Positions 1 to 7,424 of a stretch of 39,548 bases of DNA are shown here, piece after piece. The stretch is taken from assembly GCA_017962665.1 (NCBI GenBank), contig JAGCUU010000010.1, forward strand, positions 1 through 39,548, written 5' to 3'. Source of the stretch: Bacteroidales bacterium. GTDB lineage: Bacteria; Bacteroidota; Bacteroidia; Bacteroidales; P3. Numbering within the stretch: the first letter of the stretch is position 1; each line of letters starts with the position of its first letter. Under the pieces are notes generated by a model. The model worked only from the letters and a program-made list of their open reading frames with translations, did no database searches and was not told where the DNA came from. A program made the translations under genes and the position numbers.

Positions 1-421
1 CGTTGACAAAGTCCTTGCCAAGCTCCATACCCATCTTGTAGGCAATCTGGCTCATACAGTTCCAGTCCTTGTCGATGTTGGAGGCGTAGGGCACCATGAA
101 GTATTCTTCGTCATGGACGCGGTAGACGAGCATGTCGTCGACCACGCCACCTTGACCATTGGGCAGGCATGTGTACTGCACCTTGCCGTCGAAGAGGTCC
201 TCGACGTTGTTGGTGGTGACATACTGCATGAAGTGCTTGGCGATGGGGCCTTTGGCGCGGAACTCACCCATGTGGCTCACGTCGAACACGCCCACGTTGT
301 TGCGGACATTGTTGTGCTCCTCAATAAGTGTGGTGTACTGGATAGGCATGTTGTAGCCTGCAAATTCAGCCATCTTTGCACCAAGTTTAATGTGCAAGTC
401 GGTGTACGGTGTGGTTTTCAT
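1..421 (-). CDS. gcvT: Aminomethyltransferase (glycine cleavage T protein), 3' part cut by window edge
   Basis: GcvT moves the aminomethyl carbon from the lipoyl H protein to tetrahydrofolate, giving methylene-THF and ammonia in cytoplasmic glycine cleavage. The minus strand reads MKTTPYTDLHIKLGAKMAEF, followed by the family segments GYNMPIQY, NVGVFDVSHMGE and GGVVDDMLVYR, in the usual order for the N-terminal folate-binding domain. About 140 of roughly 360 residues are visible and the rest lies left of the window. The start is the ATG at 419-421, about 54 nt downstream of a well-formed promoter at 481-510. Codon use favours C-ending codons, as in ridA at the other end of the window, which suggests high expression. 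The identification is firm; partner genes gcvH and gcvP are not visible here. Confidence 0.95.
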   Translation of the reverse strand, partial: MKTTPYTDLHIKLGAKMAEFAGYNMPIQYTTLIEEHNNVRNNVGVFDVSHMGEFRAKGPIAKHFMQYVTTNNVEDLFDGKVQYTCLPNGQGGVVDDMLVYRVHDEEYFMVPYASNIDKDWNCMSQIAYKMGMELGKDFVN

Positions 422-480
422 TTGTGTATATTTTTGATTGATTAGTAATTACAGTTATGATAATTTTTCTTTGCAATCTA

Positions 481-510
481 CAAAGATACACACATTTTTA
501 TAAATATCAA
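481..510 (-). promoter_or_regulatory. Promoter of gcvT (Bacteroidota type)
   Basis: On the minus strand there is TTG (508-510), a 19-nt spacer, then TATCTTTG (481-488). This matches the Bacteroidota -33/-7 consensus TTG-N19-TAnnTTTG exactly. The predicted transcript would have a leader of about 50 nt. No glycine-riboswitch aptamer fits in that length. Confidence 0.75.
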
Positions 511-520
511 GAAATCGTCT

Positions 521-844
521 TTATAAAAAACATTGCTCATGGTCGGGAATTATGAGGGGGCTTGTGTTATGTAAGGTGAGACCTATCTTGTCGAGACGTC
601 CCGCTGGGGTTATGGGGTTCATGCTGAGGAAACGGTCTATCTCGTCATTCAGGAAATACAAGTTGCGAGACTGGTTGAAACGGTAGGCGCGAATCACTCC
701 ATTACGCATCCATCTGTATATGGTGCTACGGGATATCTTCAGTTTCTCCTGCAGCTGCTCTACGGTAATCCACTCACATTTTTCGTTATTCGTGCCGATA
801 CGCTTTTCTTGCTCTTTCTTTATAAGATACTGATTTTTGTCCAT
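521..844 (-). CDS. Small helix-turn-helix DNA-binding protein (excisionase/MerR-like HTH_17)
   Basis: A protein of about 107 residues. Residues 26-50 (WITVEQLQEKLKISRSTIYR and on to W.RNGVI) form a winged helix-turn-helix of the excisionase/HTH_17 kind, followed by the wing-like strand NLYFLNDEIDRFL. It is probably a DNA-binding regulator or recombination-directionality-like factor. An in-frame TTG 15 nt further upstream (859) would lengthen it, but that codon lies inside a TATTTTTG promoter element, so I chose the ATG at 844. No integrase is adjacent. The gene sits between gcvT and an unknown coiled-coil gene, all on the minus strand. Its target cannot be told from the sequence. Confidence 0.75.
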   Translation of the reverse strand: MDKNQYLIKKEQEKRIGTNNEKCEWITVEQLQEKLKISRSTIYRWMRNGVIRAYRFNQSRNLYFLNDEIDRFLSMNPITPAGRLDKIGLTLHNTSPLIIPDHEQCFL

Positions 845-856
845 CGTTTTTTTGAG

Positions 857-864
857 CAAAAATA
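857..864 (-). promoter_or_regulatory. -7 element upstream of the small HTH gene
   Basis: TATTTTTG on the minus strand matches TAnnTTTG and lies only 12 nt from the ATG at 844. The resulting leader would be very short. I see no good TTG at the -33 position, so the promoter is plausible but not certain. Confidence 0.45.
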
Positions 865-1119
865 TCAGCGGAAAAACGAAGATGTTGGAACCGTAAACAA
901 AGGGTTGATAATATTATAAAAATGATGTTTGTGTGCTGTTTATTAATTAAATATGTTTGAAAATGTGATATGTTTATCCAATAAAAAAGTAAGAGAATGC
1001 CGCATAAAGTCTCAATGGTTTCATTACATTGAAACAAATGGCATGGTGCTATAGTGTTTGTGTGGGAGGAGAAAGGGTAGGGTGATGTTGTGAAAAAAAA
1101 TGTTTTTGCCAATTGTGAC
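860..1119. other. AT-rich intergenic stretch without a convincing gene
   Basis: This 260-nt gap lies between the HTH gene and the coiled-coil gene. It contains a short inverted repeat (GTTTCA / TGAAAC with a 6-nt loop, near 1018-1035) and no T-run that would make it a clear terminator. A 108-codon minus-strand frame crosses it, but it runs into the HTH gene and has no recognisable domain. I assign no gene here. Confidence 0.4.
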
Positions 1120-1851
1120 TTAGTCGGTTATTTTGCCTTTGGCAAGGAACGGCGCATCGTCAGGACGACAAAAAATGCGGTTGATGATGATGTATTTTTT
1201 CTCGTCTTTGTATGTGGTGCGCGAAAGGCTGCTCTGCAGGTGCTTAAGATCCCAGTGTTTTTCAAAGAACGACCATTTTATTGCGGGATCGACCTCCGTC
1301 TGGAAGCAACAGGCTATGCGGGCGGCAACGGTGACGCTGCTCTTTGGCATCAGACGCAAGTGTTCGTCGACAAAACCCTCGTTGGCGAGGATTTGCCAAA
1401 AATGCAAAGCTTTGTCGCATGCAATGGCATAATAGCGGCGGTCGCAGCGGAGCCTGTCCACAGTCATTTTGTCAATAGGTCGTGGGGTGTAACGTCTTCT
1501 TGTCGCAGAGGGTGTTGATGTTTCGATTGTCGTGTCGGCATAACCGGATTCTGTGTCTGTAAGAGGACGAAGGTGCCTGGATGAGACATTCTTTGCCTTT
1601 TCAAGCTCTATGGAGGTGGTAAGGTTTCTGACCTCATGAATTAGTCCGTCATTCTGCTTGGCAAGTATTTCGTTTTTACCCCGTTCCTTTTCCAGCTCCT
1701 GTTGGATATTGCTGTAAGCCTCGTATAGACGGTCGTATTTTTCTTGTAGGCGCCCTATCAATTCTATGTACATTCTGCTGACGGAATCCTGCGGCATGTG
1801 CTGGTTGCCGTAATCTTTTTTGAAAATGTTGCCGGACTCTGTCATTATCAA
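1120..1851 (-). CDS. Unknown protein with central coiled coil and conserved-looking C-terminal domain
   Basis: I do not recognise a named family. The 243-residue protein has no signal peptide or membrane segment. Residues of about 20-85 (YIELIGRLQEKYDRLYEAYS and onward, rich in E, K, Q, L) look like a coiled coil. A basic, low-complexity linker follows near 100-125 (TPSATRRRYTPRP), then a compact C-terminal domain (WQILANEGFVDEHLRL, IKWSFFEKHWDLKHLQ). The last part loosely resembles small domains of Bacteroidota mobile-element proteins, but that is only an impression. A second ATG lies two codons in (1845). It is near a small HTH gene on the same strand, and a promoter-like element lies at 1976-2003. 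Confidence 0.7.
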   Translation of the reverse strand: MIMTESGNIFKKDYGNQHMPQDSVSRMYIELIGRLQEKYDRLYEAYSNIQQELEKERGKNEILAKQNDGLIHEVRNLTTSIELEKAKNVSSRHLRPLTDTESGYADTTIETSTPSATRRRYTPRPIDKMTVDRLRCDRRYYAIACDKALHFWQILANEGFVDEHLRLMPKSSVTVAARIACCFQTEVDPAIKWSFFEKHWDLKHLQSSLSRTTYKDEKKYIIINRIFCRPDDAPFLAKGKITD

Positions 1852-1975
1852 TGCTTTTATGTTACAAAAACGCCTTACAACAATCTATTCCCTACGTTTG
1901 TTGGTGTAGGGAAAGTGTTGATAATTAGGATGTTTAGTGTAAGTTGCTGTTTTTCTTACCTATTCGTATTTTTTG

Positions 1976-2003
1976 CAAATATACGAATATTTGTTTATTG
2001 CAA
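1976..2003 (-). promoter_or_regulatory. Probable promoter of the coiled-coil gene
   Basis: The minus strand shows TTG (2001-2003), a 17-nt spacer and TATATTTG (1976-1983). The -7 motif is perfect and the spacer is slightly short. The -33 part overlaps the last codons of the phosphatase gene ending at 1995. The leader to the ATG at 1851 would be about 120 nt. Confidence 0.5.
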
Positions 2004-2864
2004 GAAAATTATGATGTTACGGTAACCTATTTCTTTTAGGAAGAGGTTTGCGCCCTCTTCGCGGTCGAGGTCGGATGGTTGGTGGGCGTCGGTGCCGACA
2101 ATGACAGGGATTCCGAGGGTGTTCATGTATTTGATGGTCTCTTTAGCGGGGTAGAAGTCGGTGTGACGGCCTTTGTAGATGCCACGGGTATTGATTTCGC
2201 AGATGCAACCATATTCCTTTATTAGCGTTATGGTCTCGTAGAGCAGGTCCCGGAACCAGGGCTCGTCGTATTGAAAATAGCGGTTGTGGTTGTGCATCAC
2301 TATTTTGTCGCAGTGGCCGACGATGGTGGGGCGGTTGCGTTCTATCATGGCGTTTTGTTGGTGGAAATAGGCGCGAACGCCGGCACGGATGTCGTCGCCA
2401 AAGATATGGTGCAAACCGTTGTCGTAGGTCTCTTGACGGGGTCCATCGATAAACCAAATATGGTAGGGTATCTGGTTTCGCTCATCGCCGTTGGCTGTAG
2501 CGCTCAGTTGCCGCAGTGACTCAATGTCGTTGGGATTTGGGATGAGATGTACGCTGCCAATAGTGTATTCGAGTCCTCCCTTTTCGACGAAGGTGGAAAA
2601 ATCCTCCTGCAGTCCTGGGATGTAGTCGATTTCCAGTCCAAGACGGATGTCTATACGTCCTGCGTATTCTGCTTTCAGTGCGCGCACTTCGTCGCAATAG
2701 GCTGTGTATTCTTCGTCCTTGATGGCGAAAGTGCTGGGGAAAGGGACAGGCGAATGGCCGGAGAAGCCCAAGACAGAAAAGCCTTTGGAAATGGCGTACT
2801 CGACATATTCGCGAAGCTCGCCCTTGCCGTCGCACCAGCGGCTATGTGTGTGGTAGTTGGTCAA
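1995..2864 (-). CDS. PHP-domain histidinol-phosphatase family protein
   Basis: This 289-residue cytoplasmic protein has the polymerase-and-histidinol-phosphatase fold. The metal-binding HTH motif is at residues 5-7. Later metal ligands appear in FSGHSPVPF, GLEIDYIPG, GSVHLI, IVGHCDKI, EINTRG and GTDAHQPSDLD, in the family's order. The likely reaction is hydrolysis of L-histidinol phosphate to histidinol. The PHP fold also covers other phosphoesterases and no other his gene is visible, so the substrate is not proven. The gene is the last of a three-gene minus-strand operon, starting 10 nt after the beta-barrel gene. The length is usual for HisK-type enzymes. Confidence 0.88.
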   Translation of the reverse strand: MTNYHTHSRWCDGKGELREYVEYAISKGFSVLGFSGHSPVPFPSTFAIKDEEYTAYCDEVRALKAEYAGRIDIRLGLEIDYIPGLQEDFSTFVEKGGLEYTIGSVHLIPNPNDIESLRQLSATANGDERNQIPYHIWFIDGPRQETYDNGLHHIFGDDIRAGVRAYFHQQNAMIERNRPTIVGHCDKIVMHNHNRYFQYDEPWFRDLLYETITLIKEYGCICEINTRGIYKGRHTDFYPAKETIKYMNTLGIPVIVGTDAHQPSDLDREEGANLFLKEIGYRNIIIFLQ

Positions 2865-2874
2865 TGTTTGTTAT

Positions 2875-4110
2875 TTAAAAGTCATATTGTACGGTAAGAG
2901 ACAGTCGTAGGTTGCCTACGGGGTCGGCGTAGCCGGCATAGGTGTATTCCGCCTCGGCAGTGCAAAACAGATTGTCGCTCATGCGGTATTGCAGCCGAGG
3001 CTGTATGCGGTAAAGATATTCGATGTCGTGTCCACGTCCGAAGATATGCGTGGCATCGCTATGGCCGCCAAAGTCGCGGTTTTCTGCATATCCCATAAAA
3101 ATGCCCGGACGCAAACGTCCTGTACGTCGCGAGATGTCAATCCAGTAAGTGTTGAAATGCCAGTCCTCCACGTCACCGTTGGACAAAAAAAGGTATCCTC
3201 CCAGCGAGCATCCCTCGTAGAGACTGTTGTTGAGCAGAGTCTGAGCCTTGATGTCGCAGTTGCCGATACTCAGTTTTCCGAACAAGGTATAACTCAGCGA
3301 GGTGTGTGTACGGTCGTTGAGGGTGGTCAGAGGCACTTGTAGCTGTAAAGTTTTCAGGTTTACTGCTCCGCCAAAGAACAGGTGTTGTCCCTTGTAACGT
3401 AGTTGGGCAGTAAGTTCTGGTATCAACGAGTGGCGTGCAAAGGCAGTGCTGTTGGTGTAGGTTCCATTCAATTCACCTTGACTGGTGTTGTCGAGTTGCC
3501 AGGATGCCGCCGCGACGGCCTCAATACCGTGACGGTTGGAGTATTCGTATCGCACTTGGTTGTAACGTGCATAGAGGGCAAAGGGTGCACCCATATTCAG
3601 TGGGTTGGTAAAAGGCATTACCTCGTGGATTTGCATGGGATACCAGTATTGGCCCATGAGCAGGCGATGTGTGGAGGCGATGCAATCGGTTCTACCAATG
3701 CATTTATGTTTTAACCATTTCATGTCAATGTAGGCATGCCGCAGGCGCAGACTGTTGATGGTTGCATTGGTGCTGCCGGTAAAGTCGCCCTCGACGTATG
3801 CACTGGTTTTGGCACCCAATGCGTCGGGGCCCGTGACACGCAGTCCCATTCGGGCTGTGATGGCCAGCATGTTGGCTTGCCATCCGTCGTTGAGGTCATG
3901 CCCAAGGCTGTCCAAGGCAACAGGCTTTGGGTAGAAGAGCATCATATCCTCGCGTCCACCGACAACGGAGCGGCTGTCGGCATAGTAGTGAGGGTTGACA
4001 AACCCGTGAAAGTCAAAACGAAATTTTTTTGCCACCGTGTCATTCTGGGCAAAACCAATAACCGAAATGTTGAGAATGAAAAGGAGTAAAAGTATTTTCT
4101 TCATTTCCAT
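2875..4110 (-). CDS. Outer-membrane beta-barrel (porin-like) protein
   Basis: A 411-residue protein with a signal peptide (KKILLLLFILNISVIGFAQ) cut after about residue 22. The mature part has alternating polar and hydrophobic strands with many aromatic residues and ends in LRLSLTVQYDF. A C-terminal aromatic preceded by alternating residues is typical of a beta-barrel inserted by BamA. It resembles Bacteroidota proteins annotated as porins, including the phosphate-selective O/P type, but I cannot assign a substrate. Two ATGs are two codons apart (4110 and 4104) and either may be used. It lies between a membrane protein gene and a PHP phosphatase, each about 10 nt away, so the three are cotranscribed. 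Confidence 0.8.
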   Translation of the reverse strand: MEMKKILLLLFILNISVIGFAQNDTVAKKFRFDFHGFVNPHYYADSRSVVGGREDMMLFYPKPVALDSLGHDLNDGWQANMLAITARMGLRVTGPDALGAKTSAYVEGDFTGSTNATINSLRLRHAYIDMKWLKHKCIGRTDCIASTHRLLMGQYWYPMQIHEVMPFTNPLNMGAPFALYARYNQVRYEYSNRHGIEAVAAASWQLDNTSQGELNGTYTNSTAFARHSLIPELTAQLRYKGQHLFFGGAVNLKTLQLQVPLTTLNDRTHTSLSYTLFGKLSIGNCDIKAQTLLNNSLYEGCSLGGYLFLSNGDVEDWHFNTYWIDISRRTGRLRPGIFMGYAENRDFGGHSDATHIFGRGHDIEYLYRIQPRLQYRMSDNLFCTAEAEYTYAGYADPVGNLRLSLTVQYDF

Positions 4111-4120
4111 GAGGGAAGTC

Positions 4121-4837
4121 TTATTTTTTCTTGTTTCCTCCGGCGAGGGCCAAAATCAGACCCAATGCGACACCCAACAGGGCGGCGAAAAGTACCTGGA
4201 ACTGTTCGGGCAGGATGAAGGTGATGGTGTGGGCGGGAAACCAGAAAAGCGGTATGGTCTTCTTGATGACCACGTTCCACATTACGTCCCAGTTGACTTT
4301 TGTACTGATAATCTCGCGCATCTTCATGGGTCGCAGCAACCCACGCACGGTGCCGCCGTTGTCAAGAATGTGAATGTCAGTGCATTTGTGGAAGGTCATC
4401 ATTACGGGAGCAAAGATGCTGTTCATCAACACGCTGACGGCAAAAGCCACGCCAACCTTCCCCAGTGTGAGGGTCTCGGAATTGAAAACATCTTTGATGG
4501 TCTCCAAATCGGCGATGCCAAGTTTTGACAGAAATACAGGGGTGCCACTTTTGAAGATGATCATGGCCATGGTGATGCACATGCCTAGAAATCCCCATAC
4601 CATCATGCGAGGCAACACGCCGAATCCCGGTTTGTTATAAACCCCTTCGCGGATGCGAAGTGCCAACATCTCGCCCAGTGTGGCAAGAATGGCGAATTTG
4701 AAGAAAGCCAATACGAATGCTATTGGAAAACTCTTCGATGTGGTGTTGAACCAGTCAAAGAAACCTGTGGCAGGGATGAAAAAGGGTGTCAGTACGGCGA
4801 TGACGCAAAGAATTAGAATCCAGTCTTGTTTTTTCAT
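4121..4837 (-). CDS. Polytopic inner-membrane protein, possibly Mpv17/PMP22-like
   Basis: A 238-residue protein with several hydrophobic segments: residues of about 5-25, 40-62, 78-97, 125-148 and the C-terminal pair within LFWFPAHTITFILPEQFQVL and the following 25 residues. The pattern W...P.....F..P....V near the C-terminus recalls the Mpv17/PMP22 family, but the match is by eye and only suggestive. Its function is unknown. It is the first gene of the operon with the beta-barrel protein and the PHP phosphatase. A -7 element (TACCTTTG, minus strand, 4907-4914) lies about 70 nt upstream. Its C-terminus is basic (GGNKKK), probably cytoplasmic. Confidence 0.72.
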   Translation of the reverse strand: MKKQDWILILCVIAVLTPFFIPATGFFDWFNTTSKSFPIAFVLAFFKFAILATLGEMLALRIREGVYNKPGFGVLPRMMVWGFLGMCITMAMIIFKSGTPVFLSKLGIADLETIKDVFNSETLTLGKVGVAFAVSVLMNSIFAPVMMTFHKCTDIHILDNGGTVRGLLRPMKMREIISTKVNWDVMWNVVIKKTIPLFWFPAHTITFILPEQFQVLFAALLGVALGLILALAGGNKKK

Positions 4838-4906
4838 TGGAGAGGTGATGATTTTAAAGTTGATTTATAATTGTTTGTATTTATGTCGTATTTGCGTTTT
4901 GTTTTG

Positions 4907-4914
4907 CAAAGGTA
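4907..4914 (-). promoter_or_regulatory. -7 element for the 4837-1995 operon
   Basis: TACCTTTG on the minus strand matches TAnnTTTG. I do not see a clear TTG 19-21 nt upstream. It would give a leader of about 65 nt before the ATG at 4837. Confidence 0.45.
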
Positions 4915-5080
4915 ATAAAAATATGAAAACTTATTGTAATAAGGCAATAAATCCGTTTATTCTTCGTAAATATACAAAATGGTTCTTTGATGATTGTATC
5001 TATAGAACTGTTGTTCGTTTTTTTTGTGGGAGTGAATACCTGAAGATAAGACAGTACCTTTTTAATACCCAAGTAACAAT

Positions 5081-7327
5081 ATGTCAGCATTGCCTCCTCT
5101 TTTCCTCGACCTCGCCATAATTTTAATCACGGCTGGAGTGATTACGGTTGTTTTCAAATGGTTGAAGCAACCCCTTGTGTTGGGCTACATTGTTGCTGGC
5201 TTTTTTATAGGTCCTTATTTCCCGTGGTTCCCTGCTGTAAAGGATGCTACCGATGTGCATGTGTGGAGCGATATCGGAATTGTCTTCCTTATGTTTGCTC
5301 TCGGTCTTGAGTTCAGCATCAAGAAATTGAAAAAGGTCGGGGCGACGGGAGCGATTACGGCGTTGACAGAGTTGGCGATAATGTTTTTGGTTGGTTCCAG
5401 CCTGGGCAGGTTGCTCGGGTGGAGTTCCATGGAGTGCATCTTCCTTGGATGTATGCTCTCCATCTCTTCGACCTCAATCATCATCAAGTCGTTTGACGAC
5501 CTGAAACTTAAGCAGCAGAAATTCACCTCTTCGGTGACGGCGGTGTTGGTTGTGGAAGACCTGATTGCCGTGTTGCTGCTGGTGCTTCTATCCACGATTT
5601 CCGTCAGTAAGAGTTTCAATGGCGGCGAGTTGGCACTGAGTCTTGGAAAACTGGTTTTCTTTCTGATAATATGGTTCACATTCGGCATTTTCCTTATTCC
5701 TACTTTCTTGAAATGGATGCGTCGCTATATGACGGAGGAGACGCTTTGCATTGTGGCCGTGGGACTCTGTTTCGGCATGGTGGTGCTTGCCTCATACGCA
5801 GGATTCTCTACTGCTTTGGGTGCCTTTGTGATGGGAGCTATACTCGCCGAGACCATAGAGGCTGACGTTATTCACCGAATTATCACGCCAATAAAAAATC
5901 TTTTCTGTGCGGTTTTTTTCGTGTCGGTGGGAATGTTGGTCGATCCGCATATCCTGGTCAAATACCTCGTTCCAATACTAATTATTGCCGGTACGGTAAT
6001 ACTCTTCAAGTCCAGTGCTGCAACGTTGGGATTCATCCTCTCGGGAAAGAATCTTAAGACTGCGGTGCAGTCGGGCTTTTGTTTCTGCCAGATTGGTGAG
6101 TTCTCGTTTATCATTGCAGGCTTGGGTCTCTCGTTTGGCGTCATCAATCCAGACATCTATCCGATAATCGTCTCGGTGTCTATTGTGACGACCTTTGTCA
6201 CGCCATACATGATAAAAGGTGCGGGACCGTTGGAGAGCAAAATTGAACCGAAGCTGCCGCAGAAGCTCAAAGATGCCCTTGAACGCTACAGCAACTCGGC
6301 AAAGCAGACCAACAAGTCTGTGTCGGTGCGTCTGTTCCTTAAAAAACAGTTTTCATCCATATTGCTTTATGGTGCTATCAACGGAGGTATCTGCCTGCTG
6401 TCGTTCACGTTATTGAAGCCGTTTTTAAACACGCTTTTGGTCGGTTCCGACGGTACACCTTTATTCTGGGGCAATGTATTGGGTATGATAGCCACACTGG
6501 CAATAATGTTGCCGTTTGTGTGGGCAATGGCGGTAAGGAATGTCAACCGCACAAAGATCAAGGAACTGCTTGACTCGAAAGAATATAGTCATGCTATCGT
6601 TGTCCCCGTGTTGCTGTTGAGGTACTTCATGGCGTTGTTCTTTATAGGTTTGGTGATAGGAAACTATATTCACCTTGCTGTTGGCTTCCTTGTTATTCTT
6701 GCCGTGTTCATAGTGCTTGTGGTGCTTTTCTCGAAACGGACAATCAGTTTCTACCAGCGTATAGAAAACCAGTTTATAGAGAACTTCAATTCGCGGCAGG
6801 CCCAGCAATCGTTCAAGATACCTACACTCCTGGAAAACAATTTCTATCTGGAGCGCATACCTGTAACGCAATATTCGCCTTTTGCAGGACGTATGTTGAA
6901 GAACACCAATTTCAGGATGGATTACGGAATCAATGTAGTCTCCATAGAGCGTGCCGGACAGGTCTACGACCTGCCTGACAAGGACATGATTATCATGCCG
7001 GGCGACCGCCTCTCAGTCATGGGCAGTGAAGACCAGATAGTACATCTCCGAACGGTGCTTGATGTGGAACCTGACATGCTTATACACGACCACAGCGACA
7101 ACGAACTTAATATTTACCGTCTCACAGTCCATGACAACAATCCGTTCATTGGCCAGACAATTGCTGAATCGCAATTCTCTCAGCACTACCATGCGATGAT
7201 TATCGCTGTGGAGCGTGACGAGAAACAGATACTCAATCCACCGTCGACAACCATGTTTGCAGAGGGTGACATTGTGTGGTTTGTCTCACCCGATGAGCTG
7301 GATATTCATAAGTTTACAAGAGAATAA
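5081..7327 (+). CDS. CPA2-family monovalent cation/proton antiporter with two RCK-C domains
   Basis: A 748-residue inner-membrane antiporter of the KefB/KefC/GerN kind. The first 400 or so residues hold the transport domain with about 12 membrane segments. Family signatures include KQPLVLGYIVAGFFIGP, LMFALGLEFS, SISSTSIIIK, VVEDLIAVLLL, GAFVMGAILAE and FCQIGEFSFIIAG. A second membrane block covers about residues 420-560. Two TrkA-C/RCK-C regulatory domains follow, near 590-655 (PFAGRMLKN..., MPGDRLSVMGSEDQ) and 670-745 (NPFIGQTIAES, FAEGDIVWFVSP). The full NAD-binding RCK-N domain of KefC is absent, so gating probably relies on a ligand of RCK-C such as a nucleotide, by family analogy. The likely role is K+ or Na+ efflux and pH homeostasis. 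It is monocistronic or loosely linked to the next gene. Confidence 0.9.
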   Translation: MSALPPLFLDLAIILITAGVITVVFKWLKQPLVLGYIVAGFFIGPYFPWFPAVKDATDVHVWSDIGIVFLMFALGLEFSIKKLKKVGATGAITALTELAIMFLVGSSLGRLLGWSSMECIFLGCMLSISSTSIIIKSFDDLKLKQQKFTSSVTAVLVVEDLIAVLLLVLLSTISVSKSFNGGELALSLGKLVFFLIIWFTFGIFLIPTFLKWMRRYMTEETLCIVAVGLCFGMVVLASYAGFSTALGAFVMGAILAETIEADVIHRIITPIKNLFCAVFFVSVGMLVDPHILVKYLVPILIIAGTVILFKSSAATLGFILSGKNLKTAVQSGFCFCQIGEFSFIIAGLGLSFGVINPDIYPIIVSVSIVTTFVTPYMIKGAGPLESKIEPKLPQKLKDALERYSNSAKQTNKSVSVRLFLKKQFSSILLYGAINGGICLLSFTLLKPFLNTLLVGSDGTPLFWGNVLGMIATLAIMLPFVWAMAVRNVNRTKIKELLDSKEYSHAIVVPVLLLRYFMALFFIGLVIGNYIHLAVGFLVILAVFIVLVVLFSKRTISFYQRIENQFIENFNSRQAQQSFKIPTLLENNFYLERIPVTQYSPFAGRMLKNTNFRMDYGINVVSIERAGQVYDLPDKDMIIMPGDRLSVMGSEDQIVHLRTVLDVEPDMLIHDHSDNELNIYRLTVHDNNPFIGQTIAESQFSQHYHAMIIAVERDEKQILNPPSTTMFAEGDIVWFVSPDELDIHKFTRE

Positions 7328-7424
7328 GTGATGATGTATGATGTAAGATGTTTGAAGATAAAAAAACACTAATTGTACTAATAACACGAATATTTTAATC
7401 GATACAAAAACATATATAGATAAG

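Noticed and set aside
113-445. 110-codon plus-strand frame at the left edge
   Set aside because: Antisense to gcvT, whose protein sequence is clearly conserved.
786-1112. 108-codon minus-strand frame in the gap before the HTH gene
   Set aside because: Overlaps the HTH gene and its promoter, and looks like translated AT-rich spacer.
7328-7424. ATGATGTA-like repeated words before the S41 protease gene
   Set aside because: Irregular and short; no promoter consensus or consistent period.
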